DNA of 64,000 nt from DMER64 sp964542305 (GCA_964542305.1 CAZITX010000009.1:1-64000), one strand, 5' to 3'. Positions 45,426 through 54,650 are shown, counted from the first letter of the stretch. Program-made: numbers and translations. The notes: generated from the letters alone by a model not told the origin.

Positions 45426-47413
45426 TTACGTATTTTTTCCAATGCGTACATTTCATCCCTGAAACCGGCGGCTGTAATAAAATCCAGTTTAGAGGCAGCG
45501 TCCTCCATTCTTTGCCTGGCTGTAGCAATGGCTTTCTCCAATTGTTGCGGTGTCATGGAACGTGTAACGGGATCCTCGGCAACCATAGATACCGTATCGC
45601 GCTGCTCCCTGTATATATTGCCCTGACCCAGCGTGTCCCTTACATTTATGGCTATCTGTGTGGGGGTAATTCCGTTTTCCCTGTTATACTGTATCTGTTT
45701 GTTGCGTCTTCTTTCCGTTTCGCTGATCGTCCGCGCCATAGAGTCTGTAATGCGGTCTGCATACATAATGACCTTTCCGTCTACATTACGTGCCGCCCTT
45801 CCGGCGGTCTGTGTAAGGGCTCTTTCCGACCTCAGGAATCCTTCCTTATCCGCATCCAGTATGGCTACCAGGGATACCTGGGGAAGGTCAAGCCCTTCCC
45901 GTAAAAGATTTACCCCTATGAGTACATCGTAATACCCTTTCTGAAACTCCTCCAGGATCCTTATCCTTTCCAGGGTTTCCACATCCGAGTGTATGTAAGT
46001 ACAACGGATCTGAATTTTTTGCAAAAATTTATGCAATTCTTCTGCCATGCGTTTGGTCAGCGTGGTCACCAGCACCCGCTGATCTTTGGCAGCACAGACC
46101 CGGATCTCTTCTATCAAATCGTCAATCTGCCCTTCGGTTTTTCTCACTTCCACCGGCGGATCCAGCAGTCCGGTGGGCCTTACAACCTGCTCTACAATCA
46201 ACCCGCCGGATTTTTCCAGTTCATAATCTGCCGGAGTGGCTGAAACATACATTCGCTGACCTATCACTGTGTCAAACTCATCAAAGGTCAGCGGTCTGTT
46301 ATCAGCAGCAGCAGGCAGGCGAAATCCGTATTCTATGAGCACTTCTTTCCTGGAACGGTCACCTCCGTACATTGCTCTTACCTGGGGAAGAGTAACGTGA
46401 CTTTCATCAATAATGGTTAAAAAATCATCGGCAAAATAATCCAGGAGGCAAAAAGGCCTGGTCCCCGGTTGTCTGCCGTCAAAATACCTGGAATAGTTTT
46501 CAATCCCGGAACAGTAACCCAGTTCGCGGATCATTTCTATATCAAATTCCACACGTTGCAACAACCGGTTGGCTTCCAGGTGTTTCCCTGCATCCTTAAG
46601 GTATGTGACACGTTCGGTAAGATCATCCTGGATGCTTCTGATGGCTTTTTCTTTCCGTTCTTTTGTGGTCACAAATGCACTGGCCGGATAGATGGCAATG
46701 CCTTCAATCCTTTCCAAAACACCGCCTGTAACCGGATCAAAACGTTCAATGGACTCAATTTGATCTCCCCAAAAGGCGATCCGGCAGGCTATATCATCGT
46801 ACGCCAGGTATATATCAATGACATCTCCCCTGACACGGAAAGTACCCCTTTTGAACTCGTTCTCGTTACGTGAATACAGGGCATCCACCAGTCTGTATAA
46901 CAACTGGTTGAAATCATGCGCCTGTCCTGTTTTCAAGGTTATGGTATTGGCGTGAAAATCGTCCGGGTTCCCAATCCCGTACAAGCATGAAACACTGGAT
47001 ACAACCAATACGTCCCTTCTGCCGCTAAGCAGCGCAGATGAAGTACTTAAACGGAGCTTCTCTATTTCATCGTTTATACTCAGGTCTTTTTCAATATATA
47101 CATCCGTAACGGGGAGGTATGCTTCCGGCTGGTAATAATCGTAATAAGACACGAAATACTCCACGGCGTTGTCCGGGAAAAAACTCTTAAACTCGGAATA
47201 AAGCTGCGCTGCCAGCGTTTTGTTATGGCTTATGACCAATGTCGGCCTCTGCAATTTTTCCACCACATTGGCCATAGTAAATGTTTTGCCGGATCCCGTA
47301 ACACCCAACAATACGGCAGCCCCGGTACCATCCCTGAAGAGGGTACTCAACTGTTCTATTGCCTGCGGCTGATCTCCCGTAGGCTTGTAAGGGGCTTGAA
47401 GCTTGAATTCCAT
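45422..47413 (-). CDS. uvrB: excinuclease ABC subunit B (UvrB)
   Basis: UvrB is the helicase-like damage-verification subunit loaded by UvrA. The protein is 663 residues, standard. Walker A GVTGSGKTF is near 38, the beta-hairpin region YYDYYQPEAY near 94, and the late helicase motifs DLPQVSLVAILDADKEGF and QTAGRAARN are present. The C-terminal UVR motif for UvrC contact ends the protein. It is the first gene of the uvrB-relA-uvrA operon with a promoter 20 nt upstream. Confidence 0.97.
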   Translation of the reverse strand: MEFKLQAPYKPTGDQPQAIEQLSTLFRDGTGAAVLLGVTGSGKTFTMANVVEKLQRPTLVISHNKTLAAQLYSEFKSFFPDNAVEYFVSYYDYYQPEAYLPVTDVYIEKDLSINDEIEKLRLSTSSALLSGRRDVLVVSSVSCLYGIGNPDDFHANTITLKTGQAHDFNQLLYRLVDALYSRNENEFKRGTFRVRGDVIDIYLAYDDIACRIAFWGDQIESIERFDPVTGGVLERIEGIAIYPASAFVTTKERKEKAIRSIQDDLTERVTYLKDAGKHLEANRLLQRVEFDIEMIRELGYCSGIENYSRYFDGRQPGTRPFCLLDYFADDFLTIIDESHVTLPQVRAMYGGDRSRKEVLIEYGFRLPAAADNRPLTFDEFDTVIGQRMYVSATPADYELEKSGGLIVEQVVRPTGLLDPPVEVRKTEGQIDDLIEEIRVCAAKDQRVLVTTLTKRMAEELHKFLQKIQIRCTYIHSDVETLERIRILEEFQKGYYDVLIGVNLLREGLDLPQVSLVAILDADKEGFLRSERALTQTAGRAARNVDGKVIMYADRITDSMARTISETERRRNKQIQYNRENGITPTQIAINVRDTLGQGNIYREQRDTVSMVAEDPVTRSMTPQQLEKAIATARQRMEDAASKLDFITAAGFRDEMYALEKIRK

Positions 47414-47414
47414 A

Positions 47415-47440
47415 GGAAAATTTTCCGGATGACAAATTTA
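47415..47440 (-). promoter_or_regulatory. uvrB operon promoter with adjacent palindrome
   Basis: A -7 box TAAATTTG lies on the minus strand at 47440-47433. The perfect 12-bp palindrome GGAAAATTTTCC (47415-47426) covers the predicted transcription start and lies 1 nt before the uvrB ATG codon. It could be a repressor site or chance AT-rich symmetry. Confidence 0.45.
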
Positions 47441-47474
47441 CGGAAAATTTAGCGAGTGGCTGTTATAAGGATGA

Positions 47475-48002
47475 TCAGTACATCAAAAAACCGGCCACTC
47501 CTCCCAGAAACATCAGCAGAATGGGATGTACTTTATAAAAATAAGCCGCCAGAAATGCCAGTGAGAACAACAGGTAACTGCGGAAATCCACAAAATTTTC
47601 AGGTGTTGCCATAACCAGAACAGCCGATGCGATCAGTCCAACCACTACGGGACGAATGGCCCGGAATATCCCCTGTACGGTTTGATTTTCCCTGTATTTG
47701 ATAATAAAACGGCTCACCAGGATCATCAACACAACGGAAGGGATTATAAGGGCCAGGGTTGCCATAACCGATCCCAGGATATTGCCGCCGGAAGAAGTAT
47801 AACCCACGTAAGTCGCTGTATTGATGGCTATGGGTCCGGGGGTCATCTGGGATATGGCTACAATATCCGAAAATTCCTGCATGGTAAGCCAGCCGTGATG
47901 CCCAACCACCTCATCCTGGATCAGGGACAACATCGCATAGCCTCCTCCAAAACAGAATAGTCCGATCTTTAAAAATGTCAGGAAAAGCTGTAAATAGATC
48001 AT
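47475..48002 (-). CDS. half-size chromate transporter (CHR domain), second copy
   Basis: The protein is 175 residues with about six membrane helices and a single CHR domain. The motif FCFGGGYAMLSLIQDEVV and the later SQMTPGPIAINTATYVG are CHR hallmarks. Short CHR proteins work in pairs, and its partner is immediately upstream with an ATGA overlap. Chromate efflux is the family label, but the physiological substrate of such pairs is often unknown. It is the last gene of a long operon. Confidence 0.88.
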   Translation of the reverse strand: MIYLQLFLTFLKIGLFCFGGGYAMLSLIQDEVVGHHGWLTMQEFSDIVAISQMTPGPIAINTATYVGYTSSGGNILGSVMATLALIIPSVVLMILVSRFIIKYRENQTVQGIFRAIRPVVVGLIASAVLVMATPENFVDFRSYLLFSLAFLAAYFYKVHPILLMFLGGVAGFLMY

Positions 48003-48556
48003 AAGCCCTTCCTCCTATTCCTGTATTTATCAAAACGATACCACAAATAACCGCCCAGTCCGGCTGCAAGGATCACCCAGACGGGGGAAACGCCAAAAAG
48101 CCATATCAGCATGGCCGATGATGCAGCAATAAAACCCGTTACCACCGTCAGCCCGATGGCCCTCATAGTAGTAATGACCGGAACGGCAATAAGTGCTACC
48201 ACAACGGGCCGCATTCCCAAAAATATCCGTTCTACCACAGGATTGTCCCGGAAACTTTTGAAAAAAAGTGCCAGAGCCAGGATGGCAAAAAAAGGAGCTA
48301 TAACTGCTCCGGCTACAGCCGTCAAAGCTCCCTTCAACCCTTTGAGCCTGTAACCTACACCCACGGCAATATTGATGGCAATTACTCCGGGAAGTGTCTG
48401 TGTAGCGGCCAAGAGATCAGTAAAATCTTCTTTAGTGATCCATTTTTTGCGGTTCACCACATCAGCCTCTATCAAAGGCAACATGGCCAGTCCGCCGCCA
48501 ATGGTAAAAGCGCCGATCCTGAAAAAAACCTTAAACAGATCCCAGTACATGATCAC
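47999..48556 (-). CDS. half-size chromate transporter (CHR domain), first copy
   Basis: The protein is up to 185 residues, single CHR domain, with the parallel motif IGGGLAMLPLIEADVV and QTLPGVIAINIAVGVG. The start is either GTG 48556, which makes a GTGA overlap with the mtaB stop, or ATG 48550 two codons on. It pairs with the following gene to form a two-subunit transporter with opposite topologies, as known for short-chain CHR proteins. Confidence 0.87.
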   Translation of the reverse strand: MIMYWDLFKVFFRIGAFTIGGGLAMLPLIEADVVNRKKWITKEDFTDLLAATQTLPGVIAINIAVGVGYRLKGLKGALTAVAGAVIAPFFAILALALFFKSFRDNPVVERIFLGMRPVVVALIAVPVITTMRAIGLTVVTGFIAASSAMLIWLFGVSPVWVILAAGLGGYLWYRFDKYRNRRKGL

Positions 48557-49821
48557 TCCAGTATTATTTCCACCACCCTGTTGATAAGGGTACGTTGGTA
48601 TGATCTTTCAACCCTGATGTAATTACGTGTATAACCGTGCATTTTCCCGTCCCGTGTCTTTCCCTCGAACAAAACTTCCTCCTGCCTGCCTTTATTTGCA
48701 AGAATAAAATCACGGTGCAGCATATCGGATAACTCACCCAGTTTATGCGCCCTTTCTGTAATGATCCCATCCCGGATCCGCTCGCTAACCGGAAATGAGG
48801 CAGCCCGTGTGCCGGGCCTTACAGAGAACGGGAATACATGTAAAAAAGACGGCTTCAATTCCTTAAGAAGATCACAGGTATTGATAAAATCTTTTTCGCT
48901 CTCGCCGGGAAACCCTGTTATCACATCAATTCCGGTAAAGGCATAAGGCATCATGGAGTGAATCTTCTTCATCTTATCGGTAAACAAGGCAACATTGTAA
49001 CGTCTTCCCATTCTTTTCAGGACGGGATCACTACCGCTTTGCAAGGGTATATGAAAATGAGGCAGAAAAGGTTTTCCGCCGGCAATTTTTTCTATGATAC
49101 CATCGGTTAATAGATTCGGTTCAATGGAAGATATCCTGTACCTGTCTATTCCGGGAACGGTTGCCAACGCATCCAGAAGATCGGAAAAAGACTCTCCCGT
49201 TGTTTTTCCGAAATCCCCGGTATTCACGCCGGTCAAAACGATCTCTTTGACTCCTTTGGAAGCGATTTCCATCGCCTGGCGTACTACATCAGCTATGGGT
49301 ATGTTTCTGCTTCTTCCCCTGGCCAGGGGAACAGTACAGTAAGTACAACGGTAATCACAGCCGTCCTGAACTTTCAGAAAAGATCGCGTCCTGTCCCGGT
49401 TGTTTTCTCCGGCCGAATAAGCACTGAAAAAGCCTTCCTCCGCTTCACTCGGGCCAAGGTATACTTTCCCTGTCTCCAAATCCCCTGCCGCACGGACGAT
49501 CCGGTCTCTGTAACCGGTTCCGAACAATGATGAAATTCCAGGGATCGTTTCCAGACTGTCCGGTCTTAACTGCGCAGAACAACCTGTCACCACTACATAT
49601 GCAGACGGATTGATCCTTAACACCCTGCGAATTGCCTGACGGCTTTTTTTATCTGCGTGTTCGGTTACCGAACAGGTATTGATCAGGTATACGTCCGCCT
49701 TCCCGGACGGACTGACTTTTTCATAGCCTTGTTGCATGAAATCCCGCGCTATGGTTGCACTTTCGGCATAATTCAGTTTACAGCCAAGGGTTATAACGGC
49801 AAAAGTCTTTTTCTCATTCAT
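48553..49821 (-). CDS. mtaB: tRNA t6A37 methylthiotransferase MtaB
   Basis: MtaB adds a methylthio group to N6-threonylcarbamoyladenosine at tRNA position 37. The protein is 422 residues: N-terminal MTTase domain with LGCKLNYAE, radical-SAM domain with QDGCDYRCTYC (C-x3-C-x2-C iron-sulfur motif near 155), and a C-terminal TRAM-like part. GCKLNYAE and not GC.MN.YDS separates MtaB from MiaB. It overlaps folB by 8 nt upstream and the chromate gene downstream. Confidence 0.93.
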   Translation of the reverse strand: MNEKKTFAVITLGCKLNYAESATIARDFMQQGYEKVSPSGKADVYLINTCSVTEHADKKSRQAIRRVLRINPSAYVVVTGCSAQLRPDSLETIPGISSLFGTGYRDRIVRAAGDLETGKVYLGPSEAEEGFFSAYSAGENNRDRTRSFLKVQDGCDYRCTYCTVPLARGRSRNIPIADVVRQAMEIASKGVKEIVLTGVNTGDFGKTTGESFSDLLDALATVPGIDRYRISSIEPNLLTDGIIEKIAGGKPFLPHFHIPLQSGSDPVLKRMGRRYNVALFTDKMKKIHSMMPYAFTGIDVITGFPGESEKDFINTCDLLKELKPSFLHVFPFSVRPGTRAASFPVSERIRDGIITERAHKLGELSDMLHRDFILANKGRQEEVLFEGKTRDGKMHGYTRNYIRVERSYQRTLINRVVEIILE

Positions 49822-50179
49822 TTCGTAAATCCTTCCGGGTAAGTGTCACGGAAGCCCTACCCGCTTCCCCGCCCAGCGAGGGAGCCATTTTTGAGACCGT
49901 AACCCGGCATTCACTAAGGGAAAAGGCCTCAGTAAGGCGTTGCAGGATCCTTCCGGCCACATTTTCCAGTAACAAACTGGTAACCGACATCTCTGCAGAT
50001 ATCAATTCGTAAACACGAGAATAATCTATCGCATCTTCCAAACAGTCAGTCAAAGCCGCTTTACAACCGTCTGTATCCATTTCAACATCCACTTTAAACC
50101 GGGTGCCTATGAGACGTTCTTCCTCAAAACATCCGTGATGCGCGTAAAACATCAGATCATGCAAAGCAATGGTAGCCAT
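49814..50179 (-). CDS. folB: dihydroneopterin aldolase
   Basis: FolB cleaves dihydroneopterin in folate synthesis, cytosolic. The protein is 121 residues from ATG 50179, the usual length; an upstream TTG would only add two residues. The active-site glutamate is in HHGCFEEE and the lysine in VSKMAPSLGG. It follows the RsmI-like gene by 2 nt and overlaps mtaB by 8 nt. Confidence 0.93.
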   Translation of the reverse strand: MATIALHDLMFYAHHGCFEEERLIGTRFKVDVEMDTDGCKAALTDCLEDAIDYSRVYELISAEMSVTSLLLENVAGRILQRLTEAFSLSECRVTVSKMAPSLGGEAGRASVTLTRKDLRNE

Positions 50180-50181
50180 AA

Positions 50182-50898
50182 TCAATCAGCCATTATTAAA
50201 AATACACATGGTTTTTTCCTGTAGATCCCTTCAAAACCGGGTTCGTTTTTTCGCCAGTCTTCTATAGTCCGTGTCCCGATAAAAGCATCAGGCATGGTAA
50301 GGTTAAGTGCAATTGTCAGCCTGGTGCGGGGATGACAACAAGCCACCAACGCCCGGAACAATGCCGCATTCCTGTAAGGTGTTTCAATAAAGATCTGCGT
50401 CTGATGATCTCTTGCCGAGTCTCTTTCCAGTTCCCTGATCTTTTTATCCCTCATTTGCGGCTTAACCGGAAGGTACCCGTGGAATGCGAATTGCTGTCCA
50501 TTGAGTCCCGAGGCCATAAGGGCCAGCATCAGGGAAGAAGGTCCGGTAAGAGGAACCACCTGAAATCCGTTTTCATGTGCCAGAGCGACCAGGCCTGCAC
50601 CCGGATCGGCCACGGCCGGCAATCCCGCTTCCGAGATCAGTCCCATTGAAAACCCTTTACGCATGGGATCCAGCAATGGATTCATTTCTTCGGGAATAGT
50701 ATGTTCATTCAACAATCCCATTTCGAGGGTTTGAACCTGTAATCCCAAAGAAGACAGATAACGCCTGGCCGATCTCAATTCTTCAACTACAAAATAATGC
50801 AACTCCCTTACCTTCTCAATAGTTCCTTCGGGAATTACAAGCCGGGGATCCGCATCTCCCAGCGGTGCCGGTATCAGGTATAAGACCGCCTCTTTCAT
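50182..50898 (-). CDS. RsmI-like tetrapyrrole-methylase-family SAM methyltransferase
   Basis: The protein is 238 residues of the family that contains the 16S rRNA 2'-O-methyltransferase RsmI. Matching motifs are LYLIPAPLGD, SEAGLPAVADPGAGLV and PLTGPSS, and the C-terminal IETPYRN is present. It lacks the extra C-terminal domain of standard RsmI and may be the short paralogue common in Bacteroidota, so the target is uncertain. The start forms an ATGA overlap with the mltG stop. Confidence 0.83.
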   Translation of the reverse strand: MKEAVLYLIPAPLGDADPRLVIPEGTIEKVRELHYFVVEELRSARRYLSSLGLQVQTLEMGLLNEHTIPEEMNPLLDPMRKGFSMGLISEAGLPAVADPGAGLVALAHENGFQVVPLTGPSSLMLALMASGLNGQQFAFHGYLPVKPQMRDKKIRELERDSARDHQTQIFIETPYRNAALFRALVACCHPRTRLTIALNLTMPDAFIGTRTIEDWRKNEPGFEGIYRKKPCVFLIMAD

Positions 50899-51950
50899 TG
50901 TCCCTGCCCCTCCTGACTCAGACGCTCGGTTAAAGCTCGCTGGAATTTCCGGGCATTTTTCATATGTTCCCTTAATGTCGGGGCAAAGTTGTGGTACCCG
51001 CTAAAATCTTCTTTGGCACAGAAGTACAGGTAATCGTGATCCTGATAATTCAATACGGCATCTATGGCTTCAATGGATGGTACACTTATGGGACCGGGAG
51101 GAAGCCCCCGGTTTCTGTACGTATTGTACGGAGAGTCAATGCGTGTGTGTGTTCTGAGTACCCTCCTGATGGAATAATCCCCGGCTGCAAAGATCAATGT
51201 AGGATCTGCCTGCAAAGGCATATTTATCCGGATACGGTTAATATAAACACCTGCAACAGCAGGCATTTCATCGGTTTTCTTAGTTTCTTCGTAAACAATA
51301 GACGCCAGCGTACTCACTTCCATAGGCGTCATGCCCAGCTGCCGTGCTTTTTCCTTCCTGGTCTCGTTCCAGAATTGATTGTATTCACGGCACATCCGTT
51401 TTAGAAGTTCTTCTTCCGATATGGTCCAATAAACTTCGTATGTATTGGGGATGAACATTCCCCTTACACTTACCGAATCAAAACCCATGGAAGCAATCAG
51501 GGAATCGTTCCTGATATGAGACAACACACCTGCCGAATCAATTTCCAGGTTCCGGGACAATACGGCAGCCAACCGTTCAAACGTCCTGATGGTCCCCGAT
51601 ATGGTGATATTCAAAGGATCCTGCCAGCCCATGGCCAACTTTCTTGCCAGCTGCTGGTTATTCATACCGGGATCAACGGCATACCTTCCCGGGTGCACAT
51701 TGTCCGGAAGGTTTTCATGCCCGGCAGCCCAACGGAAAGTTTTTTCAATTTTTAAATAACCGTTACCGGTAAGGCTGTCCATCAGTTGTTCAAAGTCCGC
51801 TCCGTGGGGGACCAACAAATAAGAAACAACATTGTTTTGAGTTACAATATTCTTGTGGCGAAAAGTAAAAAAAAGTAATCCGGCTGCAATGACTACCATT
51901 AACAGGATCAAAACCAAAAAACTTCTAAAAATGCCCGTTCGTCTTTTCAT
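50895..51950 (-). CDS. mltG: endolytic peptidoglycan transglycosylase MltG
   Basis: MltG cuts nascent peptidoglycan at the inner membrane and sets glycan strand length. The protein is 351 residues. One membrane helix (about 11-29) is followed by a LysM-like domain and the YceG domain. The catalytic glutamate is in VYEETKKTDEMP, and YNTYRNRGLPPGPISVPS is the family signature. It lies 11 nt after the glucosaminidase gene, so two wall hydrolases sit together. Confidence 0.94.
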   Translation of the reverse strand: MKRRTGIFRSFLVLILLMVVIAAGLLFFTFRHKNIVTQNNVVSYLLVPHGADFEQLMDSLTGNGYLKIEKTFRWAAGHENLPDNVHPGRYAVDPGMNNQQLARKLAMGWQDPLNITISGTIRTFERLAAVLSRNLEIDSAGVLSHIRNDSLIASMGFDSVSVRGMFIPNTYEVYWTISEEELLKRMCREYNQFWNETRKEKARQLGMTPMEVSTLASIVYEETKKTDEMPAVAGVYINRIRINMPLQADPTLIFAAGDYSIRRVLRTHTRIDSPYNTYRNRGLPPGPISVPSIEAIDAVLNYQDHDYLYFCAKEDFSGYHNFAPTLREHMKNARKFQRALTERLSQEGQGQ

Positions 51951-51961
51951 GCAATTAGTAA

Positions 51962-52933
51962 TTATCTGAGACGTAATACAGTTCCCGTGATCAATTCACC
52001 TTCAATCCCGTGGTTCATATCACGAATTGAACCCATTCTTATTCCAAAACGCTGGGATACATCACGCCAGGTTTCCCCTTCACGGGATGTCCAGGTGGAA
52101 GTACCTTCCGGACCTTTTTTAGCTTTACGTTCCAAGTAAACCTTTTCTCCTACAGCTAATCCGGCATTCCGGGGAACATCGTTAAAGCGGGTGATCTCTC
52201 CACGGAAAAGCCTGTATTCAGCAGCAAGTGAACGGTAAGTATCTCCGGGTGCGGCCAGTACATATCTTTTCCCGTTGGTCAACCGGATCCGTCTTTCCAC
52301 CGAGATGGTAAACACATCATCGTCCTTAGCGGGTAAAGGTTTTCCCGCAGGGATCCCGGTAACAACGGGTTCCTCCCCTGCTTCAGTAAGAGGATAACTG
52401 TCGTATATTTCCAATCCGTTCTTTTCTATAAGATCTATGAGCAATTGCGCATACCTGGGATTTGTGGCATAACCCGCCTCTTTAAGTCCGTATGCCCAAG
52501 CTTTGTAATCTTTTGGATCCAGATCAAATAAACCGGCGTAACGGGGTCGTGTTCTTAAAAATTCAGAATGATCGTAATAGGAATCTTCCGGGGTAGGATA
52601 TTTTCTGAAACATTCCCCGGCGGCATCGTCGTCGTGATAGATCCGGTCTCCCTCCCATTCATGACATTTAATACCAAAATGATTGTTTGCTTCTACGGCC
52701 AGGCGACTGTTCCCGTTGCCCGATTCCAGGCAACCCTGCGCCAGAATGATACTGGCAGGTATGCCGTATCGGTGCATCTGCTTTACGGCAATATTTTTGT
52801 AACGAGCTATGTATTGCTCACGTGTCAATTCCTGAACCCGTTGACCGGATAAAGAACCGGCGGCACCTGCGACATTCACCGGGAGAATAAATAAAACAAT
52901 GCAAAATGCCTTATATAGACACGGATTCAACAT
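51962..52933 (-). CDS. exported glucosaminidase (GH73-like) with LysM-type repeats
   Basis: The protein is about 323 residues from ATG 52933, which starts a signal peptide (ending near 25, VAGAAG). The open frame extends 17 codons upstream through the promoter and is rejected there. The catalytic domain (about 40-185) has the glutamate in QGCLESGNGNS and the AGYATNPRYA motif of N-acetylglucosaminidases. Two LysM-like segments follow (about 215-265 and 275-322). It should cleave peptidoglycan. It heads the long operon down to the chromate genes. Confidence 0.87.
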   Translation of the reverse strand: MLNPCLYKAFCIVLFILPVNVAGAAGSLSGQRVQELTREQYIARYKNIAVKQMHRYGIPASIILAQGCLESGNGNSRLAVEANNHFGIKCHEWEGDRIYHDDDAAGECFRKYPTPEDSYYDHSEFLRTRPRYAGLFDLDPKDYKAWAYGLKEAGYATNPRYAQLLIDLIEKNGLEIYDSYPLTEAGEEPVVTGIPAGKPLPAKDDDVFTISVERRIRLTNGKRYVLAAPGDTYRSLAAEYRLFRGEITRFNDVPRNAGLAVGEKVYLERKAKKGPEGTSTWTSREGETWRDVSQRFGIRMGSIRDMNHGIEGELITGTVLRLR

Positions 52934-52937
52934 GCTG

Positions 52938-52964
52938 CAAATGTAGTATAAATTATTATATTTG
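52938..52964. promoter_or_regulatory. divergent promoter, glucosaminidase operon and cdd
   Basis: TACATTTG on the minus strand (52945-52938) and TATATTTG on the plus strand (52957-52964) are both consensus -7 boxes. They drive the wall-hydrolase operon, nearly leaderless (5 nt from its ATG), and cytidine deaminase, with a leader of about 18 nt. Confidence 0.6.
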
Positions 52965-52987
52965 CGTTCTATAAACCACCACACCTC

Positions 52988-53425
52988 ATGAACAGGAGTA
53001 CCCTTAAGATAGATTACACAGAGACGGTCAAAGAGAACCTGGACCGGGAAGATTCCGAATTAATAGATATGGCTTTCCAGGCGGCACACAATGCCTATTC
53101 ACCTTATTCAAACTTTAAGGTGGGAGCCGCTGTCCGGCTGGACAGCGGGATGATCCTGCAGGGAAACAACCAGGAAAATGCCAGCTTTCCTGCCGGAATA
53201 TGTGCCGAGCGTGCAGCCATTTTTTACGCGCACGCCAATTTCCCTGAATCAAAAATCCGGACCATTGCAATTACCGCCTCTCCTTGTGGAATTTGTCGCC
53301 AGGCACTTCTGGAAAGTGAAAAAAGAGCCGGTGCTCCCGTACGCATTATCCTGGCAAACGAAGATAAGATCTTTATTTTTGAAAGCGTTAAAGATCTCCT
53401 GCCTTTCGGATTTGATTCTTTCTGA
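52988..53425 (+). CDS. cdd: cytidine deaminase
   Basis: The enzyme deaminates cytidine and deoxycytidine to uridine forms in pyrimidine salvage. The protein is 145 residues, the homotetrameric short type. The zinc and catalytic motifs are CAERAA (near 71) and PCGICRQ (near 100). It begins with about 20 extra residues before the usual start of the domain. It is a single-gene transcript followed by the SRP RNA gene. Confidence 0.95.
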   Translation: MNRSTLKIDYTETVKENLDREDSELIDMAFQAAHNAYSPYSNFKVGAAVRLDSGMILQGNNQENASFPAGICAERAAIFYAHANFPESKIRTIAITASPCGICRQALLESEKRAGAPVRIILANEDKIFIFESVKDLLPFGFDSF

Positions 53426-53440
53426 TTTTTTGTACCTTTG
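53411..53440 (+). promoter_or_regulatory. promoter of SRP RNA
   Basis: A -33 TTTG (53411-53414) and -7 TACCTTTG (53433-53440) are 18 nt apart, one of the best promoters in the window. The -33 box lies inside the end of cdd. The predicted start matches the first G of the SRP RNA at about 53445. Confidence 0.78.
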
Positions 53441-53444
53441 CCAC

Positions 53445-53541
53445 GGGTAAGTCGTGTACGACCAGCTCCCACTGAACTCCCCCAGGGTTGGAAGACAGCA
53501 AGGGTAGGTGGTTGTAGCGGTGCGATACACCAAGCTTACCC
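53445..53541 (+). ncRNA. ffs: signal recognition particle RNA (4.5S type)
   Basis: About 97 nt fold into one long hairpin: the ends GGGTAAG (53445-53451) and CTTACCC (53535-53541) pair perfectly, and GTGTA pairs with TACAC further in. The apical part has CCCCCAGGGTTGGAAGACAGCAAGGG-type symmetric-loop features, with a GGAA tetraloop and AGCA, as in bacterial SRP domain IV. Six T residues follow at 53542-53547 and should terminate transcription. It partners with Ffh to target membrane proteins. Confidence 0.9.
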
Positions 53542-53555
53542 TTTTTTATTTCAAT

Positions 53556-54650
53556 ATGAAAATAGCCATCGGATTGTCAGGCGGAGTGGATTCTTCCGTA
53601 GCTGCCCTGCTTTTGAAACAAAAGGGGTATGATCTTATTGCTATGTTCATGCGTAACTGGCACGACACTACGGGGACTTTGCACGGAGACTGCGCCTGGG
53701 AAGAAGACCTGGATCTGGCCAAAATGGTTGCCCGCAAACTGGATATCCCTTTTCATTTTACGGACCTGAGCCGGGAATACCGTGAGAAAGTAGTAGATTA
53801 TATGTTCAACGAATACGGAAAAGGCCGCACACCCAATCCGGATGTGTTGTGTAACCGTGAGATCAAATTCGATGCATTTCTGCAAAAAGCATTTGAACTG
53901 GGTGCACAAAAAGTGGCTACCGGCCATTACTGCAGGACGGATATGACTGCCGGCGGGGAATACAGGCTCTTGCAGGGGATCGACAGCAATAAAGACCAGT
54001 CTTATTTTCTGTGCCAGCTTAACCAGGAGCAATTGTCCAGGGCGATCTTCCCCATAGGTGAACTCAGAAAACCGCAGGTCAGGGAGCTGGCACAGGAAGC
54101 CGGTCTGCCCACGGCCGACAGGAAGGATTCCCAGGGTATTTGTTTTGTGGGAAAGGTGGACCTGCCCGTCTTTTTACAACAAAAGCTCAAGCCGCGCGAA
54201 GGAGATGTGGTGGAAATTTTCCGGGATGGTTCCGGCAAAACCATCGGCAAGCATAACGGGGCTCATTTCTATACCATCGGACAGCGTAAAGGACTAAATA
54301 TAGGCGGACACGTCCATCCCTTGTTTGTACTTTCGACAGACATTGAAAACAATACAGTTTATGTGGGAGAAGGACAGGACCATCCCGGATTGTACCACAA
54401 CAAACTCACAGTTGAAGCAAAAGATATTCACTGGATACGTCCCGGCCTGAAATTACGGGAAGGTGAAGAGCGTCCCTTCAGTATCCGCATACGTTACAGG
54501 CAACCACTCCAAAACGGAATAGTAAAGTGTGAAAACGGAATAACCATTTCCTTCACAGAACCTCAACGCGGTATTACTCCCGGACAGTTTGCAGCCTGGT
54601 ACTCGGGAGAGGAACTGGCAGGGTCCGGTATCATAGCATCCCGTTTATAA
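53556..54650 (+). CDS. mnmA: tRNA-specific 2-thiouridylase MnmA
   Basis: MnmA thiolates U34 of Lys, Glu and Gln tRNAs using ATP and a relayed sulfur. The protein is 364 residues from ATG 53556, which opens with the PP-loop GLSGGVDSSV. The catalytic cysteines are in NPDVLCNREIKFD (near 100) and GICFVGK (near 200). A longer frame runs back into the SRP RNA gene and is rejected. The 3' end overlaps the convergent protease gene by 20 nt. Confidence 0.96.
   Translation: MKIAIGLSGGVDSSVAALLLKQKGYDLIAMFMRNWHDTTGTLHGDCAWEEDLDLAKMVARKLDIPFHFTDLSREYREKVVDYMFNEYGKGRTPNPDVLCNREIKFDAFLQKAFELGAQKVATGHYCRTDMTAGGEYRLLQGIDSNKDQSYFLCQLNQEQLSRAIFPIGELRKPQVRELAQEAGLPTADRKDSQGICFVGKVDLPVFLQQKLKPREGDVVEIFRDGSGKTIGKHNGAHFYTIGQRKGLNIGGHVHPLFVLSTDIENNTVYVGEGQDHPGLYHNKLTVEAKDIHWIRPGLKLREGEERPFSIRIRYRQPLQNGIVKCENGITISFTEPQRGITPGQFAAWYSGEELAGSGIIASRL

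Noticed and set aside
47475..48556. Frameshifted single chromate transporter gene
   Set aside because: Each half has its own complete CHR domain and proper start, and paired short CHR genes are a known arrangement.
53508..53555. Longer N-terminus for MnmA
   Set aside because: It would translate the 3' part and terminator of the SRP RNA; the PP-loop starts right after ATG 53556 as in other MnmA proteins.
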